Shown here one piece after another: positions 52,382 to 61,596 of a stretch of DNA of 64,000 bases. A model generated the notes under the pieces. That model searched no databases and was not told the origin of the DNA. It saw only the letters and a list, made by a program, of their open reading frames with translations. The stretch is from Novosphingobium sp. 9. GTDB taxonomy: Bacteria; Pseudomonadota; Alphaproteobacteria; Sphingomonadales; Sphingomonadaceae. A program made the translations under genes and the position numbers. The DNA is taken from positions 930,501-994,500 of the forward strand of contig NZ_CP022707.1 in the NCBI RefSeq assembly GCF_025340265.1, in the 5' to 3' direction. How positions within the stretch are numbered: position 1 is the stretch's first letter; the number at the start of each line of letters is the position of its first letter.

Positions 52382-52639
52382 TCAGGGAAGCGCGCCTTCG
52401 CCGAAGGTCGCATCCCCCCGGCGGGACAGCAACACCGTGTCGCCGTCGATGCCATCGACCTGCGAGGCCAGAATGAAGCTGCGCGCATCGTCGTTCGGCG
52501 TATCCGCGAGATGGATTTCCTCGCCCTCCACATGATCGACCGTGCCGAGAGGCACTGCGTCCGGATCGAGCACGGTCATGCCGCGCCGGATGGTTCCGGC
52601 AGAGGTCCACCAGCTGTGCTGTTCGTCGATTCCGGCCAT
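52382..52639 (-). CDS. DUF2171 domain protein
   Basis: 85 residues. MAGIDEQHSWWTSAGTIRRG leads to GMTVLDPDAVPLGTVDHVEGE, a PRC-barrel-like DUF2171 signature (ID-xG...G-VD). The ending GDTVLLSRRGD is the last strand. Role unknown; these proteins are found in many alphaproteobacteria. ATG 52639. A gap of about 360 bases follows before nrdB, with no gene seen, and should hold the promoters of both genes. Confidence 0.72.
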   Translation of the reverse strand: MAGIDEQHSWWTSAGTIRRGMTVLDPDAVPLGTVDHVEGEEIHLADTPNDDARSFILASQVDGIDGDTVLLSRRGDATFGEGALP

Positions 52640-52999
52640 GATCGTCCTTTCCGTCTCACACGGGCTCTCAAGGATCAAACCCTGTCGGCAGCGAGGGTTC
52701 CGAAGCGGTCGAAAATGGGCTTTCGGGATGCCTGAGGCAGCGACTTTTCGGCCATATCGACGCAAACCCGGCGATTCGGAGCGAACACAACCCCTTGCGA
52801 TGGACTCTATCCACAGTCGCAAGATGTGCTAAAAGATTTGTCAAAGCTGTGCAAACCTCAGGAAAAGCTATCCCTCTTTTCCAGGGTTTGCGGTTAGGAT
52901 GACCGTCCTGCCCGCCGCTGCGCCGGCGCGGCCTTGGTGTCGCTGCCCGGAAACGCGCCGGGGCAAGCAAAATTCGTCGTTCACCGGAGTTGTCCCGTC

Positions 53000-54052
53000 A
53001 TGTCCCTTCTCGAAGCCCGCAAGACCTACAAGCCTTTCGAGTACCCCTGGGCCTACGACTACTGGAAGATCCAGCAGCAGCTGCACTGGCTGCCCGAGGA
53101 AGTGCCGCTGGGCGAGGACTGCCGCGACTGGGCGCAGAAGATTTCCGAGCATGAGCGCAACCTGCTGACGCAGATCTTCCGCTTCTTCACGCAGGCCGAC
53201 GTCGAGGTGCAGGATTGCTACCACGACAAGTATGCGCGCGTGTTCAAGCCGACCGAGATCAAGATGATGCTCACCGCCTTCTCCAACATGGAGACGGTGC
53301 ACATCGCGGCCTATTCACACCTGCTCGACACCATCGGCATGCCCGAGAGCGAATACGGCGCCTTCCTCGAATATGCCGAGCTGAAGGACAAGCATGACTA
53401 CATGCACACCTTCGGAGTCGATTCGGACGAGGATATCGCCCGTACGCTGGCGATGTTCGGCGGCTTCACCGAGGGACTTCAGCTGTTCGCCAGCTTCGCG
53501 ATGCTGATGAACTTCCCGCGCTTCAACAAGATGAAGGGCATGGGGCAGATCGTCTCGTGGTCGGTCCGCGACGAGACGCTGCACTGCGAGGGCATCATCA
53601 AGATGTTCCATACTTTCGTGAAGGAGCGCGGCTGCCTCACCAAGTCGGTCAAGCAGGATATCATCGACTGCTGCATGACCACCGTGCGTCTTGAGGACAA
53701 CTTCATCGACCTGGCCTTTGAACTCGGCCCGGTGCCGGGGATGAGCGCCAAGGACATCAAGCGCTACATCCGCTTCATCGCCGACTGGCGCCTTGGCCAG
53801 CTGGGCCTGCCGCCGGTCTACCTGATCGAGGAGCATCCGCTGCCCTGGCTGACGCCGCTGCTCAACGGCGTGGAGCACGCCAACTTCTTCGAGACGCGCG
53901 CGACCGAATACTCGAAGGGCGCGACGCGCGGTGACTGGAACACCGTCTGGGCGAACTTCGATTCGCGCCGCAAGGCCAAGTTGGGCGAGACCGCCGCGAA
54001 CGTCGAAGGCGGCGAGCCGGGCCTGTTCGGGACGACCGAAGCGGCAGAGTGA
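53000..54052 (+). CDS. nrdB: Ribonucleoside-diphosphate reductase, beta subunit
   Basis: Small subunit with the diiron-tyrosyl site, 350 residues. Iron-ligand motifs are visible: EHERNLLTQIFRFFTQADVE (first Glu), METVHIAAYSHLLD (E-x2-H) and DETLHCEGIIKMF (E-x2-H). The radical Tyr is expected near YHDKYARVF. It pairs with NrdA. The frame starts with a TTG at 52934, but the ATG at 53000 (MSLLEARKTYKPFEYPWAY) matches the family N-terminus. Terminator follows. Confidence 0.93.
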   Translation: MSLLEARKTYKPFEYPWAYDYWKIQQQLHWLPEEVPLGEDCRDWAQKISEHERNLLTQIFRFFTQADVEVQDCYHDKYARVFKPTEIKMMLTAFSNMETVHIAAYSHLLDTIGMPESEYGAFLEYAELKDKHDYMHTFGVDSDEDIARTLAMFGGFTEGLQLFASFAMLMNFPRFNKMKGMGQIVSWSVRDETLHCEGIIKMFHTFVKERGCLTKSVKQDIIDCCMTTVRLEDNFIDLAFELGPVPGMSAKDIKRYIRFIADWRLGQLGLPPVYLIEEHPLPWLTPLLNGVEHANFFETRATEYSKGATRGDWNTVWANFDSRRKAKLGETAANVEGGEPGLFGTTEAAE

Positions 54053-54079
54053 TTGCACTCAGCTTGACGAAACAATGCG

Positions 54080-54106
54080 AAGGGCGGCCGCAAGGTCGCC
54101 CTTTTC
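54080..54106 (+). terminator. Terminator after nrdB
   Basis: AAGGGCG and CGCCCTT form the stem, followed by TT. A typical rho-independent terminator, 27 bases after the stop. Confidence 0.8.
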
Positions 54107-54152
54107 GTATGGGGGCTTTCTGTATGAGACTTGCGCGGTTAGGCGCCGAGCC

Positions 54153-54446
54153 ATGCCTGATCTCTTCCAGCTGATTCTCGTTGCGCTTGGCTGCGTGAAC
54201 CTTGCGGCGTTCATCATGTTCTGGACGGACAAGCGGCTGGCGCAGGCAGGGCGGTCGCGTCAGCGTATTTCAGAGCGCCATTTGCTCATGCTGGCATTTT
54301 TCGGTGGGACGCCGGGCGCCTATGCGGCGCGTTCGCTGTTCCGGCACAAGACGCGCAAGCAGCCGTTCGTGCGCAATCTTCACGCCATCGCGATCCTGCA
54401 GGCCGTTGCGCTGGCGGTGGGCGGCGGCTGGTGGCTGGGCGGTTGA
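54153..54446 (+). CDS. DUF1294 family membrane protein
   Basis: 97 residues: two hydrophobic helices (about 6-22 and 77-95) around a conserved middle, WTDKRLAQAGRSRQRISERH then GGTPGAYAARSLFRHKTRKQ. The F-GG-xPGA and RHKTxKxxF pattern is that of DUF1294. In some proteins this domain is fused to cold-shock domains; here it stands alone. ATG 54153. Confidence 0.82.
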   Translation: MPDLFQLILVALGCVNLAAFIMFWTDKRLAQAGRSRQRISERHLLMLAFFGGTPGAYAARSLFRHKTRKQPFVRNLHAIAILQAVALAVGGGWWLGG

Positions 54447-54517
54447 TGAGCCGTCACGTGTTGAAGAACATGCGCCGGATCTGGGTAAACCGAATGCGTC
54501 GGAAGACGTAACGGGGG

Positions 54518-54545
54518 CCGGGGCCGCTGGCCCCGGAACTGTCTT
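54518..54545 (+). terminator. GC hairpin with T-tract after the DUF1294 gene
   Basis: CCGGGGCC and GGCCCCGG with a GCT loop, then AACTGTCTTTG and a T-run. It has the same arms as the hairpin at 4367-4386, so it may be both terminator and repeat. Confidence 0.65.
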
Positions 54546-54572
54546 TGTTTTTCTTCTGAACCAGCCGCTCGA

Positions 54573-54953
54573 TCAGACCAGCCAGGTCTTGGGCGAGGGC
54601 ATGGGCTCATGCTTCTGGGCCAGCAGCAGCGACTTCACGCTGCGCACGATCACCAGCACGCTCGTGGCGATCAGCAGGACGATCCCGACGACCACGACGC
54701 TCAGCGCGATGCCTACCACGGTCCACAGCACGCTCATCCAGAACGTGCGGATCATGTAGGTGTAGTGCGAGACTTCCCACTCGGCGCGGGGCTCCTTGCG
54801 CCACAGGTAGGCCATGACCAGCCCGGCGATCGCCGAGACGCCGAAGGTCAGTGATCCGCCAAGATAGAGCAGGGCCAGAACCGAGGGCTGGTTCGCCTCG
54901 AAGTTGCTTTTCCTGCTGTCGCTGGCGCTGCCGCTGGTGGGCTTGTCGGTCAC
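54573..54953 (-). CDS. DUF4870-like membrane protein
   Basis: 126 residues with three hydrophobic segments: YLGGSLTFGVSAIAGLVMAY, then MSVLWTVVGIALSVVVVGIV and LLIATSVLVIVRSV. A soluble Ser/Asp-rich N-terminus precedes them, and EWEVSHYTYMIRTFW lies between the first and second segment, as in DUF4870. GTG 54953 is the chosen start. Followed by the CNT transporter gene on the same strand, with 79 bases between. Confidence 0.72.
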   Translation of the reverse strand: MTDKPTSGSASDSRKSNFEANQPSVLALLYLGGSLTFGVSAIAGLVMAYLWRKEPRAEWEVSHYTYMIRTFWMSVLWTVVGIALSVVVVGIVLLIATSVLVIVRSVKSLLLAQKHEPMPSPKTWLV

Positions 54954-55032
54954 ATCATCATCCTGTCTGTTGTCGTCGCAAGAAAGCTCTGCGCGCAAAC
55001 GTCGGGAGAGGCAACTGGCTCAACCGGACCTA

Positions 55033-56385
55033 TCAGTGCAGGCCGAGGAACAGCCCCGCCAGTGCCGCGCTCATCAGGTTGGAGAGACTGCCGGCGGCCA
55101 GCGCGCGCAGGCCCAGCTTGGCGATCACCGGGCGCTGGTTGGGGGCGAGGCTGCCGGTCACGGCCAGCTGGATCGCGATCGAGGAGAAGTTGGCGAAACC
55201 GCACAGCGCAAACGTCACGACGGCAACGGTCCGCTGGCTGAGCAGCGGGTCCTTGCCCATCTCGATGAAGGCGACGAATTCGTTGAGCACGATCTTGGTG
55301 CCGAACAGGCCGCCCGCGTGCATCGCCTGAGTCCAGTCCGGAGCGGCGAGCAGGTAGAAGATCGGTGCGAAGACGTAGCCGAGCAGCGCCTGCACGGTCA
55401 CGTCGTGGAAGCCCAGCAGGCTGGCGATCGAGCCGAACAGGCCGTTGGCCAGCGCGATCAGCGCCACGAAGGCCAGCACCATCGCGCCCACGGCCACGGC
55501 CAGCTTCACGCCGGTCTGGGCGCCCTGCGCGGCGGCCATGATGATGTTTGCGGGCTTTTCCTCGTCGTGCGGTACTTCGACGGGGATGTCACCCTGACTG
55601 TCCGCAACTTCCTCGACATGGACGCCGGGCTGGTGCGCCACGTCCTGCCGGTTGAGCGCGGCGGCGGCGAGGCCTGCGGGCGGCGGGGTGTTGTCCGACA
55701 GGTGCGCAAGCGGATGGGTCTCGCCCGGCAGCGGGTCGGGCATGATCATCTTGGCCATGAAGATGCCGCCCGGCGCGGCCATGAAGGCGGCGGCGACGAG
55801 GTAGTCGATGCGGATGCCCATGCTGGCGTAGGCGGCCAGGATCGTGCCTGCTACACCGGCCAGGCCCACGCTCATCACGCAGAACAGTTGCGAGGGGTTG
55901 AGCGCGGCAAGGTAAGGCCGGATCACCAGCGGGCTTTCGCTCTGGCCGACGAAGATGTTCGAGGCCGCGCACAGGCTTTCCACCTTGCTGATCCCCGTCA
56001 CCTTTTGCAGCGCGCCGCCGATCCAGCGGATCACCAGCGGCATGATGCGCAGGTAATAGAGGATCGAGATCAACGAGGCGAAGAAGATGATCACCGGCAG
56101 CGCCGAGATCGCGAAGCTGGCGCCGCCCACGTTCGGTGCGGCGAGCGGGCCGAACAGGAAGTCCACACCGGCATGGGCATAGCCGAGCAGGCTCTCCACC
56201 GCCGATGCCGCGCCCGACAGCAGTTTGCGGCCGATCGGGACGTAGAGCACCAGCGCCGCGAAGCCTGCCTGAAGCGCGAAAGCTGCGCCCACGACTCGCA
56301 GGCGAATCGCACGGCGATTCGAGGAAAGCAGGTAGGCGATGGCAATGATGAGAGCGACGCCGAGGGCGCTGAAAAGGGTTGGCAT
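55033..56385 (-). CDS. Concentrative nucleoside transporter (NupC family)
   Basis: 450 residues with about ten membrane segments. NupC/CNT signatures are present: NIFVGQSESPLVIRPYL (substrate/cation site), GIRIDYLVAAAFMAAPGG and NEFVAFIEMG. A hydrophilic, acidic stretch (about residues 230-270, PGVHVEEVADSQGDI) interrupts the core, as in many CNT proteins. It imports nucleosides with a cation. Placement near nrdAB fits nucleotide salvage. ATG 56385; an upstream frame continues but lacks homology. Confidence 0.87.
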   Translation of the reverse strand: MPTLFSALGVALIIAIAYLLSSNRRAIRLRVVGAAFALQAGFAALVLYVPIGRKLLSGAASAVESLLGYAHAGVDFLFGPLAAPNVGGASFAISALPVIIFFASLISILYYLRIMPLVIRWIGGALQKVTGISKVESLCAASNIFVGQSESPLVIRPYLAALNPSQLFCVMSVGLAGVAGTILAAYASMGIRIDYLVAAAFMAAPGGIFMAKMIMPDPLPGETHPLAHLSDNTPPPAGLAAAALNRQDVAHQPGVHVEEVADSQGDIPVEVPHDEEKPANIIMAAAQGAQTGVKLAVAVGAMVLAFVALIALANGLFGSIASLLGFHDVTVQALLGYVFAPIFYLLAAPDWTQAMHAGGLFGTKIVLNEFVAFIEMGKDPLLSQRTVAVVTFALCGFANFSSIAIQLAVTGSLAPNQRPVIAKLGLRALAAGSLSNLMSAALAGLFLGLH

Positions 56386-56497
56386 CGAGAAAACTGTCCC
56401 CCGGGGCAGGTCTGAAGCGAAAATTGCGTGGAATTCTATAGGCCGACTGTCGCTGGCTTCTAGTCCAAAGCGCCACATTTGCCTAAATGCCTTGAGG

Positions 56498-57145
56498 ATG
56501 TCGACCCGATCCTGCCCTCCCGCCCTGATGTTGTTCACTGTCCTGTACGGGGGCATGGTCACGCTGGGGGGCGTTCTGGGCTCCAAGCAGGTGGCGCTGG
56601 GGCCGCTGGCGGTGGAGGCGGGGATCTTCCCGTTCCTGACGCTGGTGGCGACATCGAGCGGCATCGCGCAGCTTTATGGCGCATCGACAGCGCAGCGCCT
56701 TGCCCGCTTCGGGATGATCCCGCTGGTCATGGCGATCCTGCTCACGCTGTTCGTGCTGCGCCTGCCCACCGATCCGGGCATGTACGAACCTGCCAAGGCC
56801 GCGTTCCCGATCGTGCTGGGCCAGTCGTGGCGAATGATGGCGGCGGGGATCTGCGCCTATGCCGTGTCGCTGACGCTCAATATCTTCATCTTCTCGCGTC
56901 TGGGCGGCGCTGTGGGCGGAGGGCGCCTTGCACCCTTGCGCGGGGCCATCGCTGCGGCGCTCTCGCAGATCGCCGATACGATGATCTTCATCACGCTTTC
57001 GTTCTATGGCGAGCGTGATATCCTGCCGATCATGCTGGGCCAGATGCTGGCCAAGGTGGCGCTATCGGCCGTGCTTGTGCCGATCATCATCACCATCGTG
57101 GTGCGCATCGGACGCAGCATTGATGCGCGGGAAGGCGGATTTTAA
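56498..57145 (+). CDS. Queuosine precursor transporter (YhhQ / VUT family)
   Basis: 215 residues with six membrane segments. The segments GPLAVEAGIFPFLTLVATS and IVLGQSWRMMAAGICAYAVS, then SQIADTMIFITLSFYGE, with the Q-x-x-D-T-x-I motif, are the signature of YhhQ-type transporters for the queuosine precursors preQ0/preQ1. Start is uncertain: 56498 (MSTRSCPPALM) or 56528. It is divergent from the nucleoside transporter. I looked for a preQ1 riboswitch upstream and did not find the conserved core. Confidence 0.82.
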   Translation: MSTRSCPPALMLFTVLYGGMVTLGGVLGSKQVALGPLAVEAGIFPFLTLVATSSGIAQLYGASTAQRLARFGMIPLVMAILLTLFVLRLPTDPGMYEPAKAAFPIVLGQSWRMMAAGICAYAVSLTLNIFIFSRLGGAVGGGRLAPLRGAIAAALSQIADTMIFITLSFYGERDILPIMLGQMLAKVALSAVLVPIIITIVVRIGRSIDAREGGF

Positions 57146-57201
57146 GCGCCATTCGGCCACAAATGGCTTCAAATCCGGCGCAAGGGGGTTAAAGCACCCC
57201 C

Positions 57202-58101
57202 ATGCCGAATCCGCACGATCCCCAGCTTCTCTCCAAGGCCGCAACCCTCGTCGATGCGCTGCCCTATCTGCAGCGATACGCCGGGCGCACGTTCGTCGTG
57301 AAATACGGCGGCCATGCGATGGGCGATCCGGCGCTGGCGGAGGATTTCGCCGAAGACGTCGTGTTACTGAAGGCGATCGGCATCAACCCGGTGGTCGTCC
57401 ACGGCGGCGGGCCGCAGATCGGCAACATGCTCAAGACCATGGGTGTCGAATCGCAGTTCATCGACGGGCTTCGCGTGACCGACAAGCAGACCGCACAGGT
57501 CGCCGAAATGGTGCTGTGCGGCGCGATCAACAAGGAAATCGTCGGCTGGATCGCCAAGGCGGGCGGCAAGGCCATGGGCATTTCCGGCAAGGACGGTGGC
57601 CTCGCCACCGCGCGCAAGGTCGCCCGCACCAAGAAGGACCCCGACAGCCAGATTGAGAAGGTCGTCGACCTCGGCTTCGTGGGCGAGCCCGAGCACATCG
57701 ACATCCGCGTGATCGAGACGATCTCGTCCGCAGGCTACATCCCGGTGATCTCGCCGATCGCGGCGGGGCCGGATGGCGAGACCTACAACGTCAATGCCGA
57801 TACGATGGCAGGCGCGGTCGCCGCAGCGCTGGGCGCGGCGCGGCTGTTCCTGCTCACCGACGTGCGCGGCGTGCTCGACAAGCAGGGCGAACTGCTGACC
57901 GACCTGACGCCTGCCGACATTGCCGCGCTTCAGGAAGATGGCACGATATCGGGCGGGATGATCCCCAAGCTGGAAACCTGCATCCACGCCGTGGAAGCGG
58001 GCTGCGAAGCCGCCGTCGTGCTTGACGGACGGGTCTCGCATGCCATGTTGCTGGAAATCTTCACGCAGGAAGGAGCCGGCACGCTCATCCGCGCTGGCTA
58101 G
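57202..58101 (+). CDS. argB: Acetylglutamate kinase
   Basis: Second step of arginine synthesis: phosphorylates N-acetylglutamate. 299 residues; amino acid kinase fold. Motifs: [57 protein letters not shown] and [14 protein letters not shown]. The [13 protein letters not shown] helix and the [15 protein letters not shown] site are intact, so the enzyme should be active. Arginine feedback inhibition is typical of the alphaproteobacterial, N-helix containing form (short N-terminal [16 protein letters not shown] helix present). ATG 57202. Confidence 0.93.
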   Translation: MPNPHDPQLLSKAATLVDALPYLQRYAGRTFVVKYGGHAMGDPALAEDFAEDVVLLKAIGINPVVVHGGGPQIGNMLKTMGVESQFIDGLRVTDKQTAQVAEMVLCGAINKEIVGWIAKAGGKAMGISGKDGGLATARKVARTKKDPDSQIEKVVDLGFVGEPEHIDIRVIETISSAGYIPVISPIAAGPDGETYNVNADTMAGAVAAALGAARLFLLTDVRGVLDKQGELLTDLTPADIAALQEDGTISGGMIPKLETCIHAVEAGCEAAVVLDGRVSHAMLLEIFTQEGAGTLIRAG

Positions 58102-58149
58102 TTTTCCTCGCCAAGAGGCTAGAACCAGAAAAAGGCCGTATAGTTTATC

Positions 58150-58713
58150 ATGATGAAAATGCCCGCATTCCGCCCCGTTCGTCGACTGGTCCCTGCTGCA
58201 ACCGCGCTGGCCGTCGCCTCTCTGGTGCTGGCGGGTTGTCAGGGCGGCAGCGATCCTTCGTCGGCGGCCAGTGCTTCGGCCAGCGCTGGGCCAGATGTGC
58301 AGCCTTCCGCCGACGCCACGGGTTCGGGGAATGGCGCGGTCGTCTCCAATCTCGATTTCGGCGCGCTGACCGATCGCCAGCAGCCCGAGCGCCTGCTGCA
58401 GTTCTACACCAGCGCGATCCGCTCCCAGAACTGGGCGGCTGCGGCGAAAGCGTGGAGCCTCGATGCGCAGATGACGCCCGACAAGCTCAAGGCGGAATTC
58501 GCCGGTGCCGGGGCTCGCCTGACGCTGGGCAAGGGCGATGTCGAGGGTGCTGCCGGTTCGCTCTACTATGAAGCGCCACTGGTGGTGGACTTCTCGGACG
58601 GTCGACCTTCGCAGCGCGGGACCATCGTCGTGCGCCGCGTCAACGACGTGCCGGGGGCGAGCGAGGAACAGCTTAACTGGCGGATCGAGCGGACGTCGAC
58701 CTTCTCGTCCTGA
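58150..58713 (+). CDS. Putative lipoprotein
   Basis: 187 residues. Signal peptide RRLVPAATALAVASLVLAGC with the lipobox LAGC (Cys at about residue 30), followed by Ser/Gly/Ala-rich linker and a domain including QPERLLQFYTSAIRSQNWAA and YYEAPLVVDFSDGRPSQRG. No known family. ATG 58150 (MMKMPAFRPV). Likely an envelope protein, function unknown. Confidence 0.75.
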   Translation: MMKMPAFRPVRRLVPAATALAVASLVLAGCQGGSDPSSAASASASAGPDVQPSADATGSGNGAVVSNLDFGALTDRQQPERLLQFYTSAIRSQNWAAAAKAWSLDAQMTPDKLKAEFAGAGARLTLGKGDVEGAAGSLYYEAPLVVDFSDGRPSQRGTIVVRRVNDVPGASEEQLNWRIERTSTFSS

Positions 58714-58845
58714 TGCTGGTCATGACCGCGGCAGTGCCCGGTATACCGGGCCCGGACCAGATTGTTCCCCGCACACTCTTGCCGGAGGGTCGGGCTGCCC
58801 GCTATTGAGCGCGGGTATCCCTCTCGCGCACTCCAGGAGCACGCC

Positions 58846-59139
58846 TTGATCTTCTTCACCCTCTACCAGATCGTGAACTATCTCATCACGATCATCGTGT
58901 GGATCGTGATCGTCCAGTTCGTGCTGGGCCTGCTGATCGCGTTCAACGTGGTCAATACCCACAACCAGTTCGTCGCCTCGCTGTGGCGCGCGCTTAATGC
59001 GCTGCTGGAACCGATGCTGGCGCCGATCCGGCGTATCCTGCCCAATACCGGTGGGATCGACTTTTCGCCGATGGTGCTGATCATCGGCCTGAACGTGCTC
59101 AACATTATCCTCGGCAACCTTGCCCGCACCTATATCTGA
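58846..59139 (+). CDS. YggT family protein
   Basis: 97 residues, two long membrane helices and the YggT pattern: [20 protein letters not shown], then [36 protein letters not shown]. These small proteins sit in the membrane and are linked to cell shape or osmotic balance. I chose the TTG at 58846, since AGGAG is 7 bases upstream and it gives the usual length; an upstream ATG gives a poor N-terminus. Next to folD, as in many sphingomonads. Confidence 0.84.
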   Translation: MIFFTLYQIVNYLITIIVWIVIVQFVLGLLIAFNVVNTHNQFVASLWRALNALLEPMLAPIRRILPNTGGIDFSPMVLIIGLNVLNIILGNLARTYI

Positions 59140-59153
59140 GAGCTGATCCCGAC

Positions 59154-60065
59154 ATGACCGATACTGCGACCGCCGCTGCCGCCATCATCGACGGCAAGGC
59201 CTTTGCGCAAGGCCTGCGCGAGAAGGTGGCTGTCGCCGCCGCCGATTTCGAGGCGAAGGCGGGGCGCAAGGCGGGCCTTGCAGTGGTACTGGTGGGCGAG
59301 GACCCGGCCAGCCAGGTCTATGTCCGCTCCAAGGGCAAGATGACCGTCGCCTGCGGGATGAACAGCTTCGAGCACAAGCTGCCTGCCGACGCTAGCGAAG
59401 CCGAACTGCTGGCGGTGGTGCAGGCGCTCAACGCCGATCCGGCGGTGGACGGCATCCTCGTCCAGTTGCCGCTGCCCGCGCACATGAACGAGCAGACGGT
59501 GATCGCTGCGATCGATCCCGACAAGGATGTCGATGGTTTTCACGTCATCAATGTCGGGCGCCTTGCCACCGGGCTGCCGGGCTTTGTGCCCTGCACGCCG
59601 CTCGGCTGCCTGATGCTGCTGAAGGACAAGCTCGGTTCGCTTTCCGGCCTCGATGCGGTGGTGATCGGTCGTTCGAACATCGTCGGCAAGCCGATGGCGC
59701 AATTGCTCACTGCCGAGAGCTGCACCGTCACGCTGGCGCATAGCCGCACCAGGGATCTGCCCGATGTCGTGCGCCGCGCCGATATCGTCGTGGCCGCGGT
59801 GGGTCGTCCTGAGATGGTGCGGGGCGAGTGGATCAAGCCCGGCGCGACCGTGATCGACGTCGGCATCAACCGTGTCGAGGGCGCCGAGGGGGAGAAGGCG
59901 CGTTTGGTCGGCGATGTCGATTTCGCCTCGGCCAGCGCGGTTGCAGGCGCGATCACGCCGGTGCCCGGCGGTGTCGGCCCGATGACCATTGCCGTGCTGC
60001 TGCGCAACGCCATCGTCGCCGCCCATCGCAACGCCGGGATCGCCTTCGACGACGCCAGCCTGTGA
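59154..60065 (+). CDS. folD: Bifunctional methylenetetrahydrofolate dehydrogenase/cyclohydrolase FolD
   Basis: 303 residues. FolD catalyses NADP-dependent oxidation of methylene-THF and hydrolysis of methenyl-THF. Motifs: [18 protein letters not shown] (Y and K catalytic), [44 protein letters not shown] (nucleotide binding) and [25 protein letters not shown]. All sites appear intact. ATG 59154 lies 14 bases after the YggT gene, so it is probably co-transcribed. Confidence 0.94.
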   Translation: MTDTATAAAAIIDGKAFAQGLREKVAVAAADFEAKAGRKAGLAVVLVGEDPASQVYVRSKGKMTVACGMNSFEHKLPADASEAELLAVVQALNADPAVDGILVQLPLPAHMNEQTVIAAIDPDKDVDGFHVINVGRLATGLPGFVPCTPLGCLMLLKDKLGSLSGLDAVVIGRSNIVGKPMAQLLTAESCTVTLAHSRTRDLPDVVRRADIVVAAVGRPEMVRGEWIKPGATVIDVGINRVEGAEGEKARLVGDVDFASASAVAGAITPVPGGVGPMTIAVLLRNAIVAAHRNAGIAFDDASL

Positions 60066-60075
60066 CGGCGCGGCC

Positions 60076-60861
60076 GTGATCCGGTCAAGGCCTCTTGCCC
60101 TCGTGGCGGGCGCGCTCGTGCTCTCGGCGCTGCTGGTACCGGGGGCGGCGGAGGCCCGCAAGCGGATGCGGCTTGGCATCGGGCCGGGTACGGCCAACCC
60201 CAGCGAACTGATCGCCACCGAGATCGCGCTTGGACGCCGGGCCATGGATAAAGGCCTCGCGAAGGCGTTGCGCGATGCGGCGATGGACGAGGCAGTCGTG
60301 CTGGCGCCGGATCCGGTGCCCGCGAAAGACTGGCTCTCGCGCCACGGAGATGGGCTTGGCCCGCAACGCTGGGATGCAAAGTCTGTCTGGATGAGCTGCG
60401 ACGGCACGCTGGGCGTCACGCGCGGAACATGGCGCGATGCCGCGGGCAGTGGTCCTTTCGTCAGGGTCTGGCAGCAACGCAAGCCCGGCGACTATCGCTG
60501 GGTAGCGTTTGCCGAGGGGCCTGCGGAACCGGAAGCTCAGGCCGTGGCTGCCAAGCCCGATGACGAACTGGAAACGCTCAGCGCCAGCGTTGCCGAATGC
60601 ATTCGCCGGGCGCCCGATGCGCCCCCTGTGCCCAGCGTTTCGCTGGAAAGCCGGGCCTCTACTGTGGGCAGTGGCGGCATGTCGCGTGACGGAACGCTCG
60701 CATGGTCCTATGCAGAGGCAGATGGCGGGGGCACACTCGAAGTGTCGCTGCGCAAGGCCGGGGCCATGGTTCCGGTGATCGATTTCAACCTGTCCGCCGC
60801 CTCTGTCGCGGCGCTGACACCCCCGCGGGGATACTTGCGCGCGGGCAGGGAGGCCCGCTGA
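60076..60861 (+). CDS. Hypothetical exported protein
   Basis: 261 residues with an N-terminal signal peptide (ALVAGALVLSALLVPGAAEA), so it is periplasmic. The rest has GPGTANPSELIATEIALGRR, CDGTLGVTRGTWRDAAG and QQRKPGDYRWVAFAEGP. The latter resembles a DUF4440/SnoaL-like cone fold. GTG 60076 starts 10 bases after folD. No further family assigned. Confidence 0.68.
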   Translation: MIRSRPLALVAGALVLSALLVPGAAEARKRMRLGIGPGTANPSELIATEIALGRRAMDKGLAKALRDAAMDEAVVLAPDPVPAKDWLSRHGDGLGPQRWDAKSVWMSCDGTLGVTRGTWRDAAGSGPFVRVWQQRKPGDYRWVAFAEGPAEPEAQAVAAKPDDELETLSASVAECIRRAPDAPPVPSVSLESRASTVGSGGMSRDGTLAWSYAEADGGGTLEVSLRKAGAMVPVIDFNLSAASVAALTPPRGYLRAGREAR

Positions 60862-60864
60862 GCG

Positions 60865-61491
60865 ATGCTCGATTTGTTCATGTCCGCCTTCGTTACGCTG
60901 TTCGTGGTGATCGATCCGCCGGGCTGCGCGCCGATCTATGCGGGGCTCTCCGCCGGTGCTTCGCGCGCGCAGGCGATCTCGATGGCGGCACGCGCCTGCC
61001 TGATCGCGGCGGGCATTCTTGTGGTCTTCGCGCTGTTCGGCGAGAAGCTGCTCGGCTTCCTGCACATCGAACTGAACGCGTTCCGCATGGCGGGCGGCAT
61101 CATGCTGTTCATCATCGCGCTGGAAATGGTGTTCGAAAAGCGCACCCAGCGCCGCGAGGAGCGTGCCGAGAAGCTGCTGACCGAGCATCCCGAGGTCGAG
61201 GATGTTTCGGTCTTCCCGATGGCGATGCCGATGCTGGCAGGCCCCGGTTCGATCGCGACGATCATGCTGCTGACGCAGCGCGCCCACGGTGCCGAGGAGA
61301 CCGCGATGGTGCTGGGCGCCATGCTGCTGGTGCTGCTGATCAGCTTCGCCGGGCTCGCTGCCGCCGGGCCGCTCATGCGCATTCTGGGCGACAAGGTGGA
61401 GGCCGTCATCACCCGTATTCTGGGTGTGCTGCTGGCCGCACTGGCCGCGCAATTCGTGATCGACGGGATCAAGGCCGCACTGACCAGCTGA
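60865..61491 (+). CDS. MarC family membrane protein
   Basis: 208 residues with six hydrophobic helices: LFMSAFVTLFVVIDPPGCAP (first, containing the VIDPPG motif), then AARACLIAAGILVVFALFG, FRMAGGIMLFIIALEMVF, and FPMAMPMLAGPGSIATIMLL, where the P-M-A-x-P-x-L-A-G-P-G motif is typical of MarC. Putative membrane transporter of unknown substrate; the old link with multiple antibiotic resistance is not proven. ATG 60865 is 3 bases after the previous stop. Confidence 0.86.
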   Translation: MLDLFMSAFVTLFVVIDPPGCAPIYAGLSAGASRAQAISMAARACLIAAGILVVFALFGEKLLGFLHIELNAFRMAGGIMLFIIALEMVFEKRTQRREERAEKLLTEHPEVEDVSVFPMAMPMLAGPGSIATIMLLTQRAHGAEETAMVLGAMLLVLLISFAGLAAAGPLMRILGDKVEAVITRILGVLLAALAAQFVIDGIKAALTS

Positions 61492-61596
61492 TCCGTCCGC
61501 CGGACCACATTCATCTGGCGTTCGTCGGTCGGGGCGGAATTTTCGTCCCGGCCGATGTCGTTTCCGGCATCCGGCGGTTTGCAAAGGATATGCCCG

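Noticed and set aside
56386..56497. preQ1 riboswitch before the queuosine precursor transporter
   Set aside because: No recognisable preQ1-I or -II core; the spacing is short and the sequence shows no clear pseudoknot.
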